A DNA stretch of 64,000 bases from Sphingobacterium chungjuense (GTDB lineage Bacteria > Bacteroidota > Bacteroidia > Sphingobacteriales > Sphingobacteriaceae): NCBI RefSeq assembly GCF_011316935.1, contig NZ_WLYS01000001.1:434001-498000 (forward strand), given 5' to 3'. Below are positions 35,321 to 44,711 of this stretch, in pieces. The notes under the pieces are model-generated. The model was not told the DNA's origin. It worked only from the letters and a program-made list of their open reading frames with translations, and did not search any database. How positions within the stretch are numbered: position 1 is the stretch's first letter; each line of letters opens with the position of its first letter. Made by a program: the position numbers and the translations under genes.

Positions 35321-37882
35321 TTATCGCCACGCGTAGCGTAACGTAATGCCGTACGTGCGTGGGTCGCCAAGCACACCGGCATAATGGCCGGCATTCCCCG
35401 CACCGGGGAGCAATTGTTCAAAGTAGTTTTTATCAAAGATATTGCGCGCCCACACCGTGACCGAAACACCATCTTGTGAGCGAAAACCAATGCGTGGATT
35501 GACCAAGGTATAACCCGGTACCACTAAGTAAGCGGATGGCGTCGGGTTAGATGAAAAAGTAGAACGATAAAACCCGTCGGCTGCGAAGAAATATTCACCG
35601 CGCTGCCCCAGAAAGCGCGCCGATTTTGATTTTACTTCTGCACCGAACGAAGTTGCCCATTCTGAAATACCCGGCAATCGGCCACCAGACACATCGACAA
35701 AATTTGGCCCACCCGTGCCTTCCAACGGCGGCGGCGCATTAGTAAATGTAACGTATTTACCGTCGGTATAAGCTAGAGATCCATATACACTAAGCCAATC
35801 TTGCACACGCGCATTGGCATCCAACTCTATACCACGAACGCATACTTTTTCCGCATTTGCAAGATAACCGCGGTTCACCGAAAGATCAGCCGCTTGCACC
35901 TGTGTTTGATAATCTCGCACATCGGTATTGTATGCTGTCAAGTTGAGCTGTGTGCTCGGTGTTGGATTGGTCTTGATACCGACCTCGTAATGCGTGACAC
36001 GTTCGGGCCGGATCACGGCGAGTTCCAACATCGGTTGTCCATTTTCATTAGGCAATCCACCCAAGTTCAAACCCACCGGCTTAAAACCGGTGGAAAAGGT
36101 GGCAAATGTGTTGATTTTCTCACTGGCTTTGTAAGCGAGTGTAACTTGTCCAGATAGATTGGTATCATCCACATTGGCTTCAAAAGCCTGATTGGAATAT
36201 AAACCGTTTTGTAATGCGATTAATGCCGGATCATCTGTTTGCAAACCACCGAAAACTTCTCGTCTAAAGTTGACCGATTTGTCATCATAATTGAGTCGCA
36301 ATCCGGGCAATAAGCGTAGATTAGGCAAGATTGCCCAGTCGAATTGGGTGAATAATGCTCCGCTAAACGAGCGCATACTTGGATAAGAGCGAATGCCCAA
36401 GCCATCGAACAATCCCGGCGTTTGCCACAGTGGGCTGGTTGAACTTTGCGCGAAGCGCCATTGATCTACTCCAGCTTGCTCGGTATGTGCTGGATCGGCA
36501 TCCAATTTTTGTCCAAACACATACACCCCAAATACAGCGCTCAAGGTAGACGAAAAATCGCCCGCCCAACGTACTTCTTGCGACCATTGATCATGGCGCG
36601 ATGGTGCTTGTGAAAGCGCTAAGGCTTGCAAACCGGTAAAATCGCGATCATTGGATGGATCCCAGTTCCAGAAACGCCATGCCGTGGTCGAAGTCAGTGT
36701 ACCGCCACCTAGTTTCACATCTACATTGGCAGACAAACCGCCCAAATCTTGACCGGAACGCCAAGGCGTATCATGATCGATAATTCGATCGAACGGATTT
36801 CTGGATGGCAAATCATAGTTTAAGTCTGCGATGATATTTTCAAACTGCCGATAATCAGCTCGTAAAGTTGGCGCTACGCCAGCAAACACCTGCGCATAGC
36901 CATCTGGCCGTTGCCGCGTAAGATCTCCAGCGAATAGTACATCGACTTTGTCGGATGGTTGATATAACACCTGTCCGCGCAAACCTAAGTTATTGAGCTC
37001 ATTAGTATATTTTTGCGTAGCGACATTATAGATCAGGCCATCTCTTTGTGTACCGCTAAAAGATAATCTTGCTGCGATTTTATTGGTTATCGGCCCACTA
37101 ATCGACACTTTTGCTTGGATAAAGCCATAGTTCCCGTATGATACTTCGGCATCCGCCGTACTATAAAAAGTAGGCTTTCGTGTCGTGATATTAAAAGCAC
37201 CAGCCACGGTATTTTTACCAAATAAAGTTCCTTGCGGCCCACGCAATACCTCAATCTGCTCGACATCAATAAAATCCAAAGTGGTGACCGCATTACGTGC
37301 ATAATAAACTCCATCTACATAGAATCCCACGCCTGGATCGATACCATCATTCGTCAAACCAAAAGTAGTTCCCAGACCACGAATGCTAATCCCCGTATTA
37401 CGTGGGTTGGATGAATAAAGTTGTACTGATGGAACGATTTCCTTGATCCGATTCACATTGAAAGCGCCAGATTCCTCGACAAACTTGCCACTCACGACCG
37501 AGATCGGAATCGGCACATCTTGCAATTGTTCTTGCCGACGACGTGAGGTAACAATGACCTCTTGGACTTGATTTTCGGATGCTAACCGTAATGTAATCCC
37601 ATCTTCGAATGATTGATTTTTTTCGAACAATAGCTCAGTCGTACGGTAGCCGATCGAAGCAGCTCGGATTCGAAATGGGGGCGCTTCGGTTGGTATCACT
37701 GAAAACTTCCCCTCCGCATCTGCCGAAAAACGCTGACTGGTCTCGCGAATAGAAATGGTTGCAAAGGGCACGGGTTGATTTTCACTGTCAACAACTTGAC
37801 CGCGTAAAGTGGCCTTCTGTTGTCCGAAGACGGCGGAAGAGGCCAATAGAAAGACTGCTGTAAATAGTATGATCTTATGCAT
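35321..37882 (-). CDS. TonB-dependent receptor (classical, non-SusC type) with CarboxypepD-like N-terminus
   Basis: Outer-membrane receptor of 853 residues. The signal peptide ends AVFGQ near residue 21. A CarboxypepD-regulatory-like domain (about 23-110) precedes a TonB-box-like QEVIVTSRRRQEQLQDVPI and the plug (about 120-235) with VEQIEVLRGPQGTLFGKNTV. The barrel ends YGITLRYAWR. The plug and barrel style (SIRGLGTTFGLTNDGIDPGV, FYVDGVYYARNA) resembles proteobacterial receptors for siderophores or small organics more than SusC. There is no SusD partner. It lies next to the sigma/anti-sigma island. The ligand is unknown. Confidence 0.92.
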   Translation of the reverse strand: MHKIILFTAVFLLASSAVFGQQKATLRGQVVDSENQPVPFATISIRETSQRFSADAEGKFSVIPTEAPPFRIRAASIGYRTTELLFEKNQSFEDGITLRLASENQVQEVIVTSRRRQEQLQDVPIPISVVSGKFVEESGAFNVNRIKEIVPSVQLYSSNPRNTGISIRGLGTTFGLTNDGIDPGVGFYVDGVYYARNAVTTLDFIDVEQIEVLRGPQGTLFGKNTVAGAFNITTRKPTFYSTADAEVSYGNYGFIQAKVSISGPITNKIAARLSFSGTQRDGLIYNVATQKYTNELNNLGLRGQVLYQPSDKVDVLFAGDLTRQRPDGYAQVFAGVAPTLRADYRQFENIIADLNYDLPSRNPFDRIIDHDTPWRSGQDLGGLSANVDVKLGGGTLTSTTAWRFWNWDPSNDRDFTGLQALALSQAPSRHDQWSQEVRWAGDFSSTLSAVFGVYVFGQKLDADPAHTEQAGVDQWRFAQSSTSPLWQTPGLFDGLGIRSYPSMRSFSGALFTQFDWAILPNLRLLPGLRLNYDDKSVNFRREVFGGLQTDDPALIALQNGLYSNQAFEANVDDTNLSGQVTLAYKASEKINTFATFSTGFKPVGLNLGGLPNENGQPMLELAVIRPERVTHYEVGIKTNPTPSTQLNLTAYNTDVRDYQTQVQAADLSVNRGYLANAEKVCVRGIELDANARVQDWLSVYGSLAYTDGKYVTFTNAPPPLEGTGGPNFVDVSGGRLPGISEWATSFGAEVKSKSARFLGQRGEYFFAADGFYRSTFSSNPTPSAYLVVPGYTLVNPRIGFRSQDGVSVTVWARNIFDKNYFEQLLPGAGNAGHYAGVLGDPRTYGITLRYAWR

Positions 37883-38167
37883 GAAATTGGGAATAGCGTG
37901 TGATAAATAGTGTGTTTAATACTTCCTGGCGGAAACATTGGACGTACACATGGGGTGTGCGAGATGGCGATGCCTTACACAATCTATTAATGGGGGATGA
38001 TACACCGTAAGTTTAGTTTTTATTAAATACATCTCTCTTTTGATAAAAATCTGACCGACGAATAATCGACAGACAAAACAAAGATATGATAATATTTATA
38101 AAGACTATAGATTTAATAGACTTTTTTAAGGTTATTGTAGAGATTTAGCTATACATAAATATACAAA
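37883..38167. other. Intergenic leader of the TonB-dependent receptor
   Basis: No gene seen. It carries a promoter candidate (38079-38086, minus) and about 200 nt of leader before the receptor ATG. The leader has a small hairpin near 37945-37962 (CACA, TGGGG, TGTG) and a GC-richer patch at 37920-38005. I compared it by eye with TPP, cobalamin and SAM riboswitch cores and saw no match. Confidence 0.4.
38079..38086 (-). promoter_or_regulatory. Candidate -7 promoter element of the TonB-dependent receptor
   Basis: The minus strand reads TATCTTTG, matching TAnnTTTG, about 200 nt before the ATG. The spacing implies a long leader. Confidence 0.45.
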
Positions 38168-38217
38168 GCCTCCAAAATGACCCTATCACGTTGATTGACA
38201 GGGTCATTATGGAGGCT
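38168..38217 (-). terminator. Hairpin after metG, probable terminator
   Basis: GCCTCC and AATGACCCT pair with AGGGTCATT and GGAGGC across 38168-38217, with small internal mismatches. The T run after it is weak, but it lies 22 bp beyond the metG stop on the same strand. Confidence 0.65.
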
Positions 38218-38238
38218 CGCACAGTATATTATTACGAT

Positions 38239-40308
38239 CTACCGTATGGTACTACCGACTTGTATCTGACTTCCCGGTTGTACAAAGTCCAGACGACCAT
38301 CAGCATCTTCAGCCATCAGGATCATTCCTTGCGACATAATCCCTTTAATCTCTCGTGGCTCTAAGTTGACCAAAATAGATACTTGCTTTCCGACAATATC
38401 TTCCGGTTTGAAGAACTCGGCAATACCCGAAACGACGGTGCGTTGGTCAATACCGGTATCTATTTTTAGTTTTAATAACTTTTTGGTTTTCGCCACCTTT
38501 TCTGCTTCCAGAATAGTTCCAACACGCACATCCAATTTGACAAAATCATCAAAGCTGATGTTCGCTTTTGCCGGCGCAGCCGGAATGACTTTCTTAGCGT
38601 TGTTCGCCTTCGCCTGTTCCAGCTTCTGCAATTGCAATTCCACCTGCTCATCGGTAATTTTCTCAAACAATAAAGCAGCTCCATTCAATTGATGTCCAGA
38701 CGGAAGCAAAGATGCTTGGCCGGCGTGCTCCCACGGTTGCGCAGGCAGATTGAGCATATCAAACAATTTTACAGCAGTCTTTGGTAAGAATGGCTGGGCC
38801 ATGATCGCCAAATTAGCCACGATCTGCGAAGCCACAAATAGCACCGTTTTCACACGTTCTTCATCCGATTTCACCACTTTCCAAGGCTCTTCATCCGCCA
38901 AGTACTTGTTTCCTAAACGGGCGGCGTTCATGAAATGCGTCATCGCTTCGCGGAAGCGGTATTGCGCAATTGATTGTTGAATCAATGCGGGATATTTTGA
39001 GAGCTCTTCAAAAACACCATTATCTTCTGGTGTCAATTTCGTGCCTAAGCTCACCGCACCATCAAAATACTTGTGCGACAGCACCATGACGCGGTTTACA
39101 AAGTTACCCAAGATGGCTACCAATTCGTTGTTTACACGAGCTTGGAAATCTTTCCACGTAAATTCACTATCGGACGTTTCTGGCAAGATCGAGGTCAAGA
39201 CGTACCGTAGCTCATCTTGCTTGTCTGGGAATTCTTGCAAATACTCGTGCAACCACACGGCGTGATTACGGGATGTGGATAGCTTCTCCCCTTCTAGGTT
39301 CAAAAACTCATTGGCAGGCACATTTTCCGGCAGGATATAATCGCCATGAGCATGCAATATCGCGGGGAAGATAATACAGTGAAATACGATATTGTCTTTA
39401 CCAATGAAGTGAATTAATGTAGATTCTTCTTCCTTATTTTCTTTGGCTTTCCAATAATCTTCCCAGTTTTTGCCGTGATCCAAGGCCCATTGTTTGGTTG
39501 CCGAAATGTATCCAATCGGAGCATCTAGCCACACGTACAATTTTTTGCCTTCGGCCTCTTCCAATGGAACGTCTACACCCCAATCCAAATCGCGTGTCAT
39601 CGAGCGCGGTTGCAAACCCGATTTCAACCAAGATTGGCATTGCCCGAATACGTTAGATTTTAAAACATCTTTTTTGCCTTCGATGAGCCACTGCTCCAAC
39701 CAAGATTGGTATTTATCCAATGGCAAATACCAGTGTTTGGTTTCTTTCAATACCGGCGGTTTGCCGCTGAGCGTGGATTTGGGATTAATCAAATCGGTCG
39801 GACTGAGTGACGTACCGCATTTCTCACACTGATCGCCGTACGCACCTTCGTTTTGGCAATGCGGGCAAGTACCCGTAATATAGCGGTCGGCCAAAAACTG
39901 CTGAAACTCTTCGTCGAAATATTGTGCAGAGAAGCGCTCGATAAACTCGCCTTTATTATATAAGTTCAGGAAAAACTCTTGTGATAATTCGTGGTGAATC
40001 TTTTCGGATGTACGGTGATAGATATCGAATGATATACCAAACTCCTCGAAGCTTTCTTTGATTTGCTTATTGTATTGATCGATGATTTCTTTCGGCGTTA
40101 CTCCTTCTTTTTTTGCTTTGATGGTGATCGCCGCACCATGTTCATCCGAGCCACATACATATACCACATCTTTACCCTGCAACCGCAGAAAACGAACAAA
40201 AATATCAGCTGGAATATAGGCTCCTGCTAGATGCCCGATATGCAACGGTCCGTTGGCGTAAGGTAAAGCAGAAGTTATTGTATAGCGATTTTTACTTAAA
40301 ATATCCAA
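38239..40308 (-). CDS. metG: Methionine--tRNA ligase
   Basis: Class I aminoacyl-tRNA synthetase charging tRNA-Met. The HIGH motif is in [12 protein letters not shown]. The zinc knuckle is [18 protein letters not shown]. The KMSKS loop reads GEKLSTSRN, as in other Bacteroidota. The anticodon-binding helical domain follows, and the C-terminal 105 residues form the dimerising tRNA-binding OB domain ([20 protein letters not shown]). The frame has no ATG before the conserved [17 protein letters not shown] at 40308 gives the start [13 protein letters not shown]; a further TTG at 40344 would add 12 residues. I choose 40308 by family length. Confidence 0.95.
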   Translation of the reverse strand: MDILSKNRYTITSALPYANGPLHIGHLAGAYIPADIFVRFLRLQGKDVVYVCGSDEHGAAITIKAKKEGVTPKEIIDQYNKQIKESFEEFGISFDIYHRTSEKIHHELSQEFFLNLYNKGEFIERFSAQYFDEEFQQFLADRYITGTCPHCQNEGAYGDQCEKCGTSLSPTDLINPKSTLSGKPPVLKETKHWYLPLDKYQSWLEQWLIEGKKDVLKSNVFGQCQSWLKSGLQPRSMTRDLDWGVDVPLEEAEGKKLYVWLDAPIGYISATKQWALDHGKNWEDYWKAKENKEEESTLIHFIGKDNIVFHCIIFPAILHAHGDYILPENVPANEFLNLEGEKLSTSRNHAVWLHEYLQEFPDKQDELRYVLTSILPETSDSEFTWKDFQARVNNELVAILGNFVNRVMVLSHKYFDGAVSLGTKLTPEDNGVFEELSKYPALIQQSIAQYRFREAMTHFMNAARLGNKYLADEEPWKVVKSDEERVKTVLFVASQIVANLAIMAQPFLPKTAVKLFDMLNLPAQPWEHAGQASLLPSGHQLNGAALLFEKITDEQVELQLQKLEQAKANNAKKVIPAAPAKANISFDDFVKLDVRVGTILEAEKVAKTKKLLKLKIDTGIDQRTVVSGIAEFFKPEDIVGKQVSILVNLEPREIKGIMSQGMILMAEDADGRLDFVQPGSQIQVGSTIR

Positions 40309-40439
40309 TGTATCTCGAAAATAAATGTTAATATTAAACAGCAATTGAATGAATGGCTGTGTAATAGCAAAGATAACTCAAATTGCGCGATTTCATAATT
40401 GGTTTTGCGGACTATATTTATATAATAAGGGGAATTGTG

Positions 40440-41342
40440 ATGAAAACACCTCCGTACCTTAAAAAAGGAGATACTGTGGCTATCGTGTGTACGGCTAGTG
40501 CCGTGAAGGGTGGCATAGCAGATGGCATTAGGATATTGAAAAGCTGGGGATTACAGGTATTGGTAAGTCCGTCGGTGTCGGCCACGTGGCATACTTTCGC
40601 GGGTAGCGACGCATTGCGTCAGGAAGATTTGCAGCAAGCATTGGATGATGGTGCTGTGAAGGCCGTATTTGCGGCGCGAGGTGGTTATGGCACGGTACGG
40701 ATCATCGACGCTATCGATTTCACCTCATTCGCCCAAAACCCCAAATGGTTGATCGGTTTCAGCGACATTACCGTGTTGCATAGCCATATTCAACGACAAA
40801 CCAGTGTGAAATCTATTCATGGACAGATGCCCAAAAGCTTTGAAAAAGGAACAGCTCCCTCTTTGGAATCGCTGCGCCAAGCCCTATTTGGTGAAGATCC
40901 TGCAATACAATATACCACCGCAAATGCTGCACATCGGGATGGCGAAGCCGAAGGTGAACTGATTGGTGGGAATTTGGCCATTCTGCAAAGTATTTTAGGC
41001 TCTGACTCCGATCCCGAGTACGACGATAAGATTTTGTTTATCGAGGATGTGGGCGAAGCTTTGTACAATACCGATCGCATGCTGCGCACCTTGAAAAGAG
41101 CGGGCAAACTAGCAAAACTTCGGGGATTGATCGTTGGTGGATTTACGGCCATCCGAGAGAGCGATCCGCCATTCGGGCAGGATGTACCCCAGATCGTGCG
41201 AGAAATCGTTGCAGAATACACCTACCCAGTAGCTTTTGATTTTCCGGCAGGACATATCGAGGATAATCACGCGCTTGTATTTGGTGCAACAGCTCAGTTA
41301 TCGGTCGCGCATAATAGGATAAAACTTACTTACATTTCATAA
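40440..41342 (+). CDS. LD-carboxypeptidase (peptidase S66, LdcA type)
   Basis: Cytoplasmic serine peptidase that removes the terminal D-Ala from recycled murein tetrapeptides. Start at the ATG at 40440 (MKTPPYLKKGDTVAIVCTAS); the frame before it opens with TTG. The catalytic Ser is in WLIGFSDITVLHS, the Glu in LFIEDVGEALYNTDRML, and the His in FPAGHIEDNHALVFG. AARGGYGTVR is also typical. At 300 residues it is full length. It is one base apart from the DoxX gene downstream, so the two are probably co-transcribed, without a clear functional link. Confidence 0.93.
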   Translation: MKTPPYLKKGDTVAIVCTASAVKGGIADGIRILKSWGLQVLVSPSVSATWHTFAGSDALRQEDLQQALDDGAVKAVFAARGGYGTVRIIDAIDFTSFAQNPKWLIGFSDITVLHSHIQRQTSVKSIHGQMPKSFEKGTAPSLESLRQALFGEDPAIQYTTANAAHRDGEAEGELIGGNLAILQSILGSDSDPEYDDKILFIEDVGEALYNTDRMLRTLKRAGKLAKLRGLIVGGFTAIRESDPPFGQDVPQIVREIVAEYTYPVAFDFPAGHIEDNHALVFGATAQLSVAHNRIKLTYIS

Positions 41343-41343
41343 C

Positions 41344-41742
41344 ATGAGAACTACAAAAGGAAAAGATATTGGATTACTCATAATTCGCCTAACTATTGGC
41401 GCGAGTATGATGATATTTCACGGAATCCCAAAAGTTAGCGGTGGAGTCGAAAAGCTAGAAAGTATAGGAAATTCGATGAAACACGTTGGTATTACATTTA
41501 TGCCATTGTTTTGGGGAGGCGCTGCCGCTACTGCAGAAATTCTTGGATCATTACTATTTATGATCGGGCTCTGGACAAGACCAGCCAGCGTTGTATTGGC
41601 TGGAACAATGTTGATGGCCAGTATCTACCATTTAGGAGAAGGTCATGGCTGGGCAAAGTCATCGCATACGATCGAGTTGTTTTTTATATTTATTGCTGTT
41701 GCTTTGATGGGCGCTGGCAAGTATAGCGTGGATAAGAAATAA
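41344..41742 (+). CDS. DoxX family membrane protein
   Basis: Inner-membrane protein of 132 residues with four predicted helices. Typical DoxX features are LLIIRLTIGASMMIFHGIPK at the N-terminus, the central GGAAATAEILGSLLFMIGLW followed by TRPA, and a final helix (FFIFIAVALMGAGKYS). Family members are linked to quinone-dependent oxidoreductases and oxidative stress, with no single agreed reaction. Its stop codon is separated by one base from the stop of the gluconate permease gene on the other strand, leaving no room for a terminator. Confidence 0.9.
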   Translation: MRTTKGKDIGLLIIRLTIGASMMIFHGIPKVSGGVEKLESIGNSMKHVGITFMPLFWGGAAATAEILGSLLFMIGLWTRPASVVLAGTMLMASIYHLGEGHGWAKSSHTIELFFIFIAVALMGAGKYSVDKK

Positions 41743-41743
41743 G

Positions 41744-43066
41744 CTATCCGACAAACCAATTTAACGCCATCACGCCAAACAATCCGATCAGGGAAACTAA
41801 GGTTTCCATCACCGACCAAGAGCGGAAGGTATCGCGCATGCTTAATCCAAAGTAGGATTTGAACATCCAAAAGCCGGGATCGTTTACGTGAGAAAACATC
41901 AAACTTCCTGCGCCCGTGGCCAACACCATCAGCTCGGGGCTCGTTCCTGTCGCTTGCATCACAGGTAATACGATGCCTGCGGCAGTCAATCCAGCAACCG
42001 TGGCAGAGCCAATAGCTAAGCGAATAACCGCGGCAATAGACCAAGCCAACACCAACGGTGATAAAGCTAAGTCGGCCGTACTTTCTGCGATGTAGACCGC
42101 TACGCCGCTATCAACGAGTACTTGCTTGAATACCCCCGAAGCACCGATGATAAATAAGATCATCGTAATACCTCGAATCGCATCTTCAATGCCTTCGGAT
42201 TGTTGCTTTAAGCTTCTTCCTTGCCGTATTCCCATCGTATACATCGCTAACAGTGCTGCAATCATCAATGCCATCACGGGGTCGCCTATAAAGCGAACCG
42301 TAGCCAAAGCTGTCGATCCTTCTGGCAAGAACAAATGCGCAAATGAACCGATGGCAATCAGCAAAACGGGAAATAATCCGGTAAACAAACTAATGGCAAA
42401 ACTTGGCATCGGTCGACCTTCGGTAGACGATGGAACGGTAAATAATTCTGGCGGTGGATTGGTGGCAATACCTTTCAACGTACGCCCGAAAAATGGACCA
42501 CTAATAATGATCGCAGGAATAGCGACGATAATGCCATAAACCATCGTAAGACCAATATCTGCCTGATATGTGATGGCAATAGCGGTAGCGCCCGGATGTG
42601 GTGGCAAATAACCATGTGTGACCGACAGCGCTGCTAACAAAGGAATGGCTACATACAACATCGGCAACCGATTGGCCGCACAAACCATGAAAACAAAAGG
42701 CACCAATACGATAAAACCGACATTATAAAATAAAGGAATACCGACGAGAAAACCGGTGAGTACCATGGCCCATGGTAGATTGCGGACACCAAATACATCA
42801 GTCAATACCCATGTGATGCGTTCGGCTGCGCCGCCATCGGCCATCAGCTTTCCTAATATAGAACCAAAAGCGAGCAACAACGCGAGTTGTCCCATAGTGG
42901 TGCTCACACCTGCTTCGACGGATCGCACAATGTCCATACTGTCCATCCCCATCGCAAAACCTACAACAATAGAGGTAATCAACAGGGAAATAATGGTATT
43001 GAGTTTTACGACAGTTACTAAAAGCAAAAGCAGCAAAACGCCAAAAAAGACAATGACTAAAGGCAT
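41744..43066 (-). CDS. Gluconate:H+ symporter, GntP family
   Basis: Inner-membrane permease of 440 residues with about 12-14 hydrophobic helices, taking up gluconate or a similar sugar acid with protons. Family features are ITSIVVGFAMGMDSMDIVRS near the N-terminus, the YLPPHPGATAIAITY loop, and VNDPGFWMFKSYFGLS near the C-terminus. It lies 20 bp downstream of an FGGY kinase gene, and that pairing supports gluconate as substrate. It is convergent with DoxX, with a one-base gap between stops. Confidence 0.93.
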   Translation of the reverse strand: MPLVIVFFGVLLLLLLVTVVKLNTIISLLITSIVVGFAMGMDSMDIVRSVEAGVSTTMGQLALLLAFGSILGKLMADGGAAERITWVLTDVFGVRNLPWAMVLTGFLVGIPLFYNVGFIVLVPFVFMVCAANRLPMLYVAIPLLAALSVTHGYLPPHPGATAIAITYQADIGLTMVYGIIVAIPAIIISGPFFGRTLKGIATNPPPELFTVPSSTEGRPMPSFAISLFTGLFPVLLIAIGSFAHLFLPEGSTALATVRFIGDPVMALMIAALLAMYTMGIRQGRSLKQQSEGIEDAIRGITMILFIIGASGVFKQVLVDSGVAVYIAESTADLALSPLVLAWSIAAVIRLAIGSATVAGLTAAGIVLPVMQATGTSPELMVLATGAGSLMFSHVNDPGFWMFKSYFGLSMRDTFRSWSVMETLVSLIGLFGVMALNWFVG

Positions 43067-43086
43067 GCGTTTTAGAATTATAAAGG

Positions 43087-44580
43087 TTAAAATTCGTCTT
43101 TCAACTTATCGTACAAGCGTTCGAATTGCCGAAAGTTTTTCATATAGATCAGGTGATGTTCTTTATTGGGCACATAGGAATCGGCTTCGCTTTGCACAGC
43201 GGCATGATCTTCTGCGTTGACCTTTATTCCTAATGCTTCCAAACCAACCAATACAGCACCCCAAGCAGAACTTTCTACTGTTTCTTTTACAAAAACCGGT
43301 TTGTTAAATACATCTGCCAAAATCTGTACCCATACTGGGGAGCGCGCTAACCCGCCGCTCGCATAAATGGTATGAATCGGGCCAGTGGTTTCTTCCAACG
43401 CGAGCGCTACGCTGTACAGCGCAAACAGCATTCCTTCGATCATAGCTCGGCCGAAATGGCCTTTGGTATGTTGCAATTGAATGCCAAAGTAAACGCCTTT
43501 GGCATTGGCATCCCAATGGGGCGCACGCTCGCCAGTGAGATAAGGCAGAAAGACCAATCCATCCGAACCTGGATTAACCGAATTGATGACTTCGTCGAAT
43601 AACCGGGAGGTATTGATATCTTCTGGTAGATGCGTCAGCTCGGTCATGAACGTATCGCGAAACCAATTGCGTAAGACTCCACCATTGTTGACCGCGCCAC
43701 CGACCACAAATTGCTTTGGGTGCAGCAAATAACTAAACACGCGCTGTTTCTGATCTGCACTGGCATTGTTGCTAATTACGCGTACCGCGCCACTCGTTCC
43801 GACGGTGACAGACGCAATTCCAGGATGTGTAGCGCCAACGCCCAAATTGGCCAGACAACCATCGCTAGCTCCAATCACAAATGGAGTTCCGACAGGAACA
43901 CCTAGCTCAGCAGCTCGTTCTGCATCTTGCAAATGCATAGTATGCTGAATGGCTACCGGTTCGGAAAGTTGATTGGATTGTATGCCTGCAGCTGATAATG
44001 CGGGCTCGTACCAATTTAAATGCTCGATATCAAACAAGCCTGTGGTAGACGCAATAGAATGATCAATCACATAGTTTCCAAAAAGACGAAAGAATAGGTA
44101 TTCCTTGATGCCAATATATTTGTGCGCACGCTCAAAGGTGTCTTTTGCATGCTGCTTCATCCATCTGATTTTGCAAAGTACCGACATCGGGTGGATCGGC
44201 GTACCTGTTTTCAGATAAAGATCCAATCCCTCTGGCGTTTCTTTTAGCGCAGCGGCAACTGCTTCACTTCGCTGATCGGCCCAAATAATGCTATTGGTAA
44301 TGGCATTTCCTTCTTCATCCATCACGATCAGTGCATGCATCGCGCTACTTAAGGAAATACCTTGGAGCGTTTCGTCCGGATATTTCTCACGCAGCACGCT
44401 CATCACCTCCCTTACCGAGTTGATACAAGCTTCATAGATCTCGTTGGGATCTTGCTCGTAATAACCGGCCTGTGGCGTTAGGATCGGATACGTGATGCCG
44501 TGTTGCGCAAGTACTTCGCCATGAAGGTCAAACGCAACTGCCTTAGTAGATGAAGTACCAATATCTAAACCAATGATCAT
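43087..44580 (-). CDS. FGGY-family carbohydrate kinase, probably gluconokinase
   Basis: Sugar kinase of 497 residues. The ATP-binding DIGTSSTKAVAFDLHGEV (about 5-22) and SIIWADQRSEAVA belong to FGGY domain 1. GASDGCLANLGVG, VGTSGAVRVIS and YASGGLARSPVWVQILADVF belong to domain 2. Xylulokinase-like and gluconate kinases look alike here. The adjacent GntP permease makes gluconate 6-phosphorylation the best reading. An 18-bp palindrome sits 20 bp upstream of the ATG, a possible operator. No regulator gene is next to it. Confidence 0.9.
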   Translation of the reverse strand: MIIGLDIGTSSTKAVAFDLHGEVLAQHGITYPILTPQAGYYEQDPNEIYEACINSVREVMSVLREKYPDETLQGISLSSAMHALIVMDEEGNAITNSIIWADQRSEAVAAALKETPEGLDLYLKTGTPIHPMSVLCKIRWMKQHAKDTFERAHKYIGIKEYLFFRLFGNYVIDHSIASTTGLFDIEHLNWYEPALSAAGIQSNQLSEPVAIQHTMHLQDAERAAELGVPVGTPFVIGASDGCLANLGVGATHPGIASVTVGTSGAVRVISNNASADQKQRVFSYLLHPKQFVVGGAVNNGGVLRNWFRDTFMTELTHLPEDINTSRLFDEVINSVNPGSDGLVFLPYLTGERAPHWDANAKGVYFGIQLQHTKGHFGRAMIEGMLFALYSVALALEETTGPIHTIYASGGLARSPVWVQILADVFNKPVFVKETVESSAWGAVLVGLEALGIKVNAEDHAAVQSEADSYVPNKEHHLIYMKNFRQFERLYDKLKDEF

Positions 44581-44599
44581 AGTATCTATAATTGCGGAG

Positions 44600-44617
44600 G
44601 CCTTGATTCATCAAGGC
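44600..44617. promoter_or_regulatory. Perfect 18-bp palindrome upstream of the gluconokinase gene
   Basis: GCCTTGATTCATCAAGGC is self-complementary with eight-base arms around TC. It ends 20 bp before the ATG of the kinase gene. Lack of a T run argues against a terminator, and an operator is more likely. Confidence 0.5.
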
Positions 44618-44711
44618 AGATGCCTGAAAAAAGCCTTATCGAAATAGCAATATACAGATTTTATCCTACAATCGTTAGCTTATGGCCTTACAATCTAAGA
44701 TGCGGTCGGCA

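Noticed and set aside
35203..35490. 95-codon minus-strand frame over the 3' end of the receptor gene
   Set aside because: Overlaps the C-terminus of the TonB-dependent receptor in another frame and runs through the terminator hairpin.
37883..38005. Possible riboswitch in the leader of the TonB-dependent receptor
   Set aside because: I looked for TPP, cobalamin and SAM cores by eye and found none; only a small hairpin is present.
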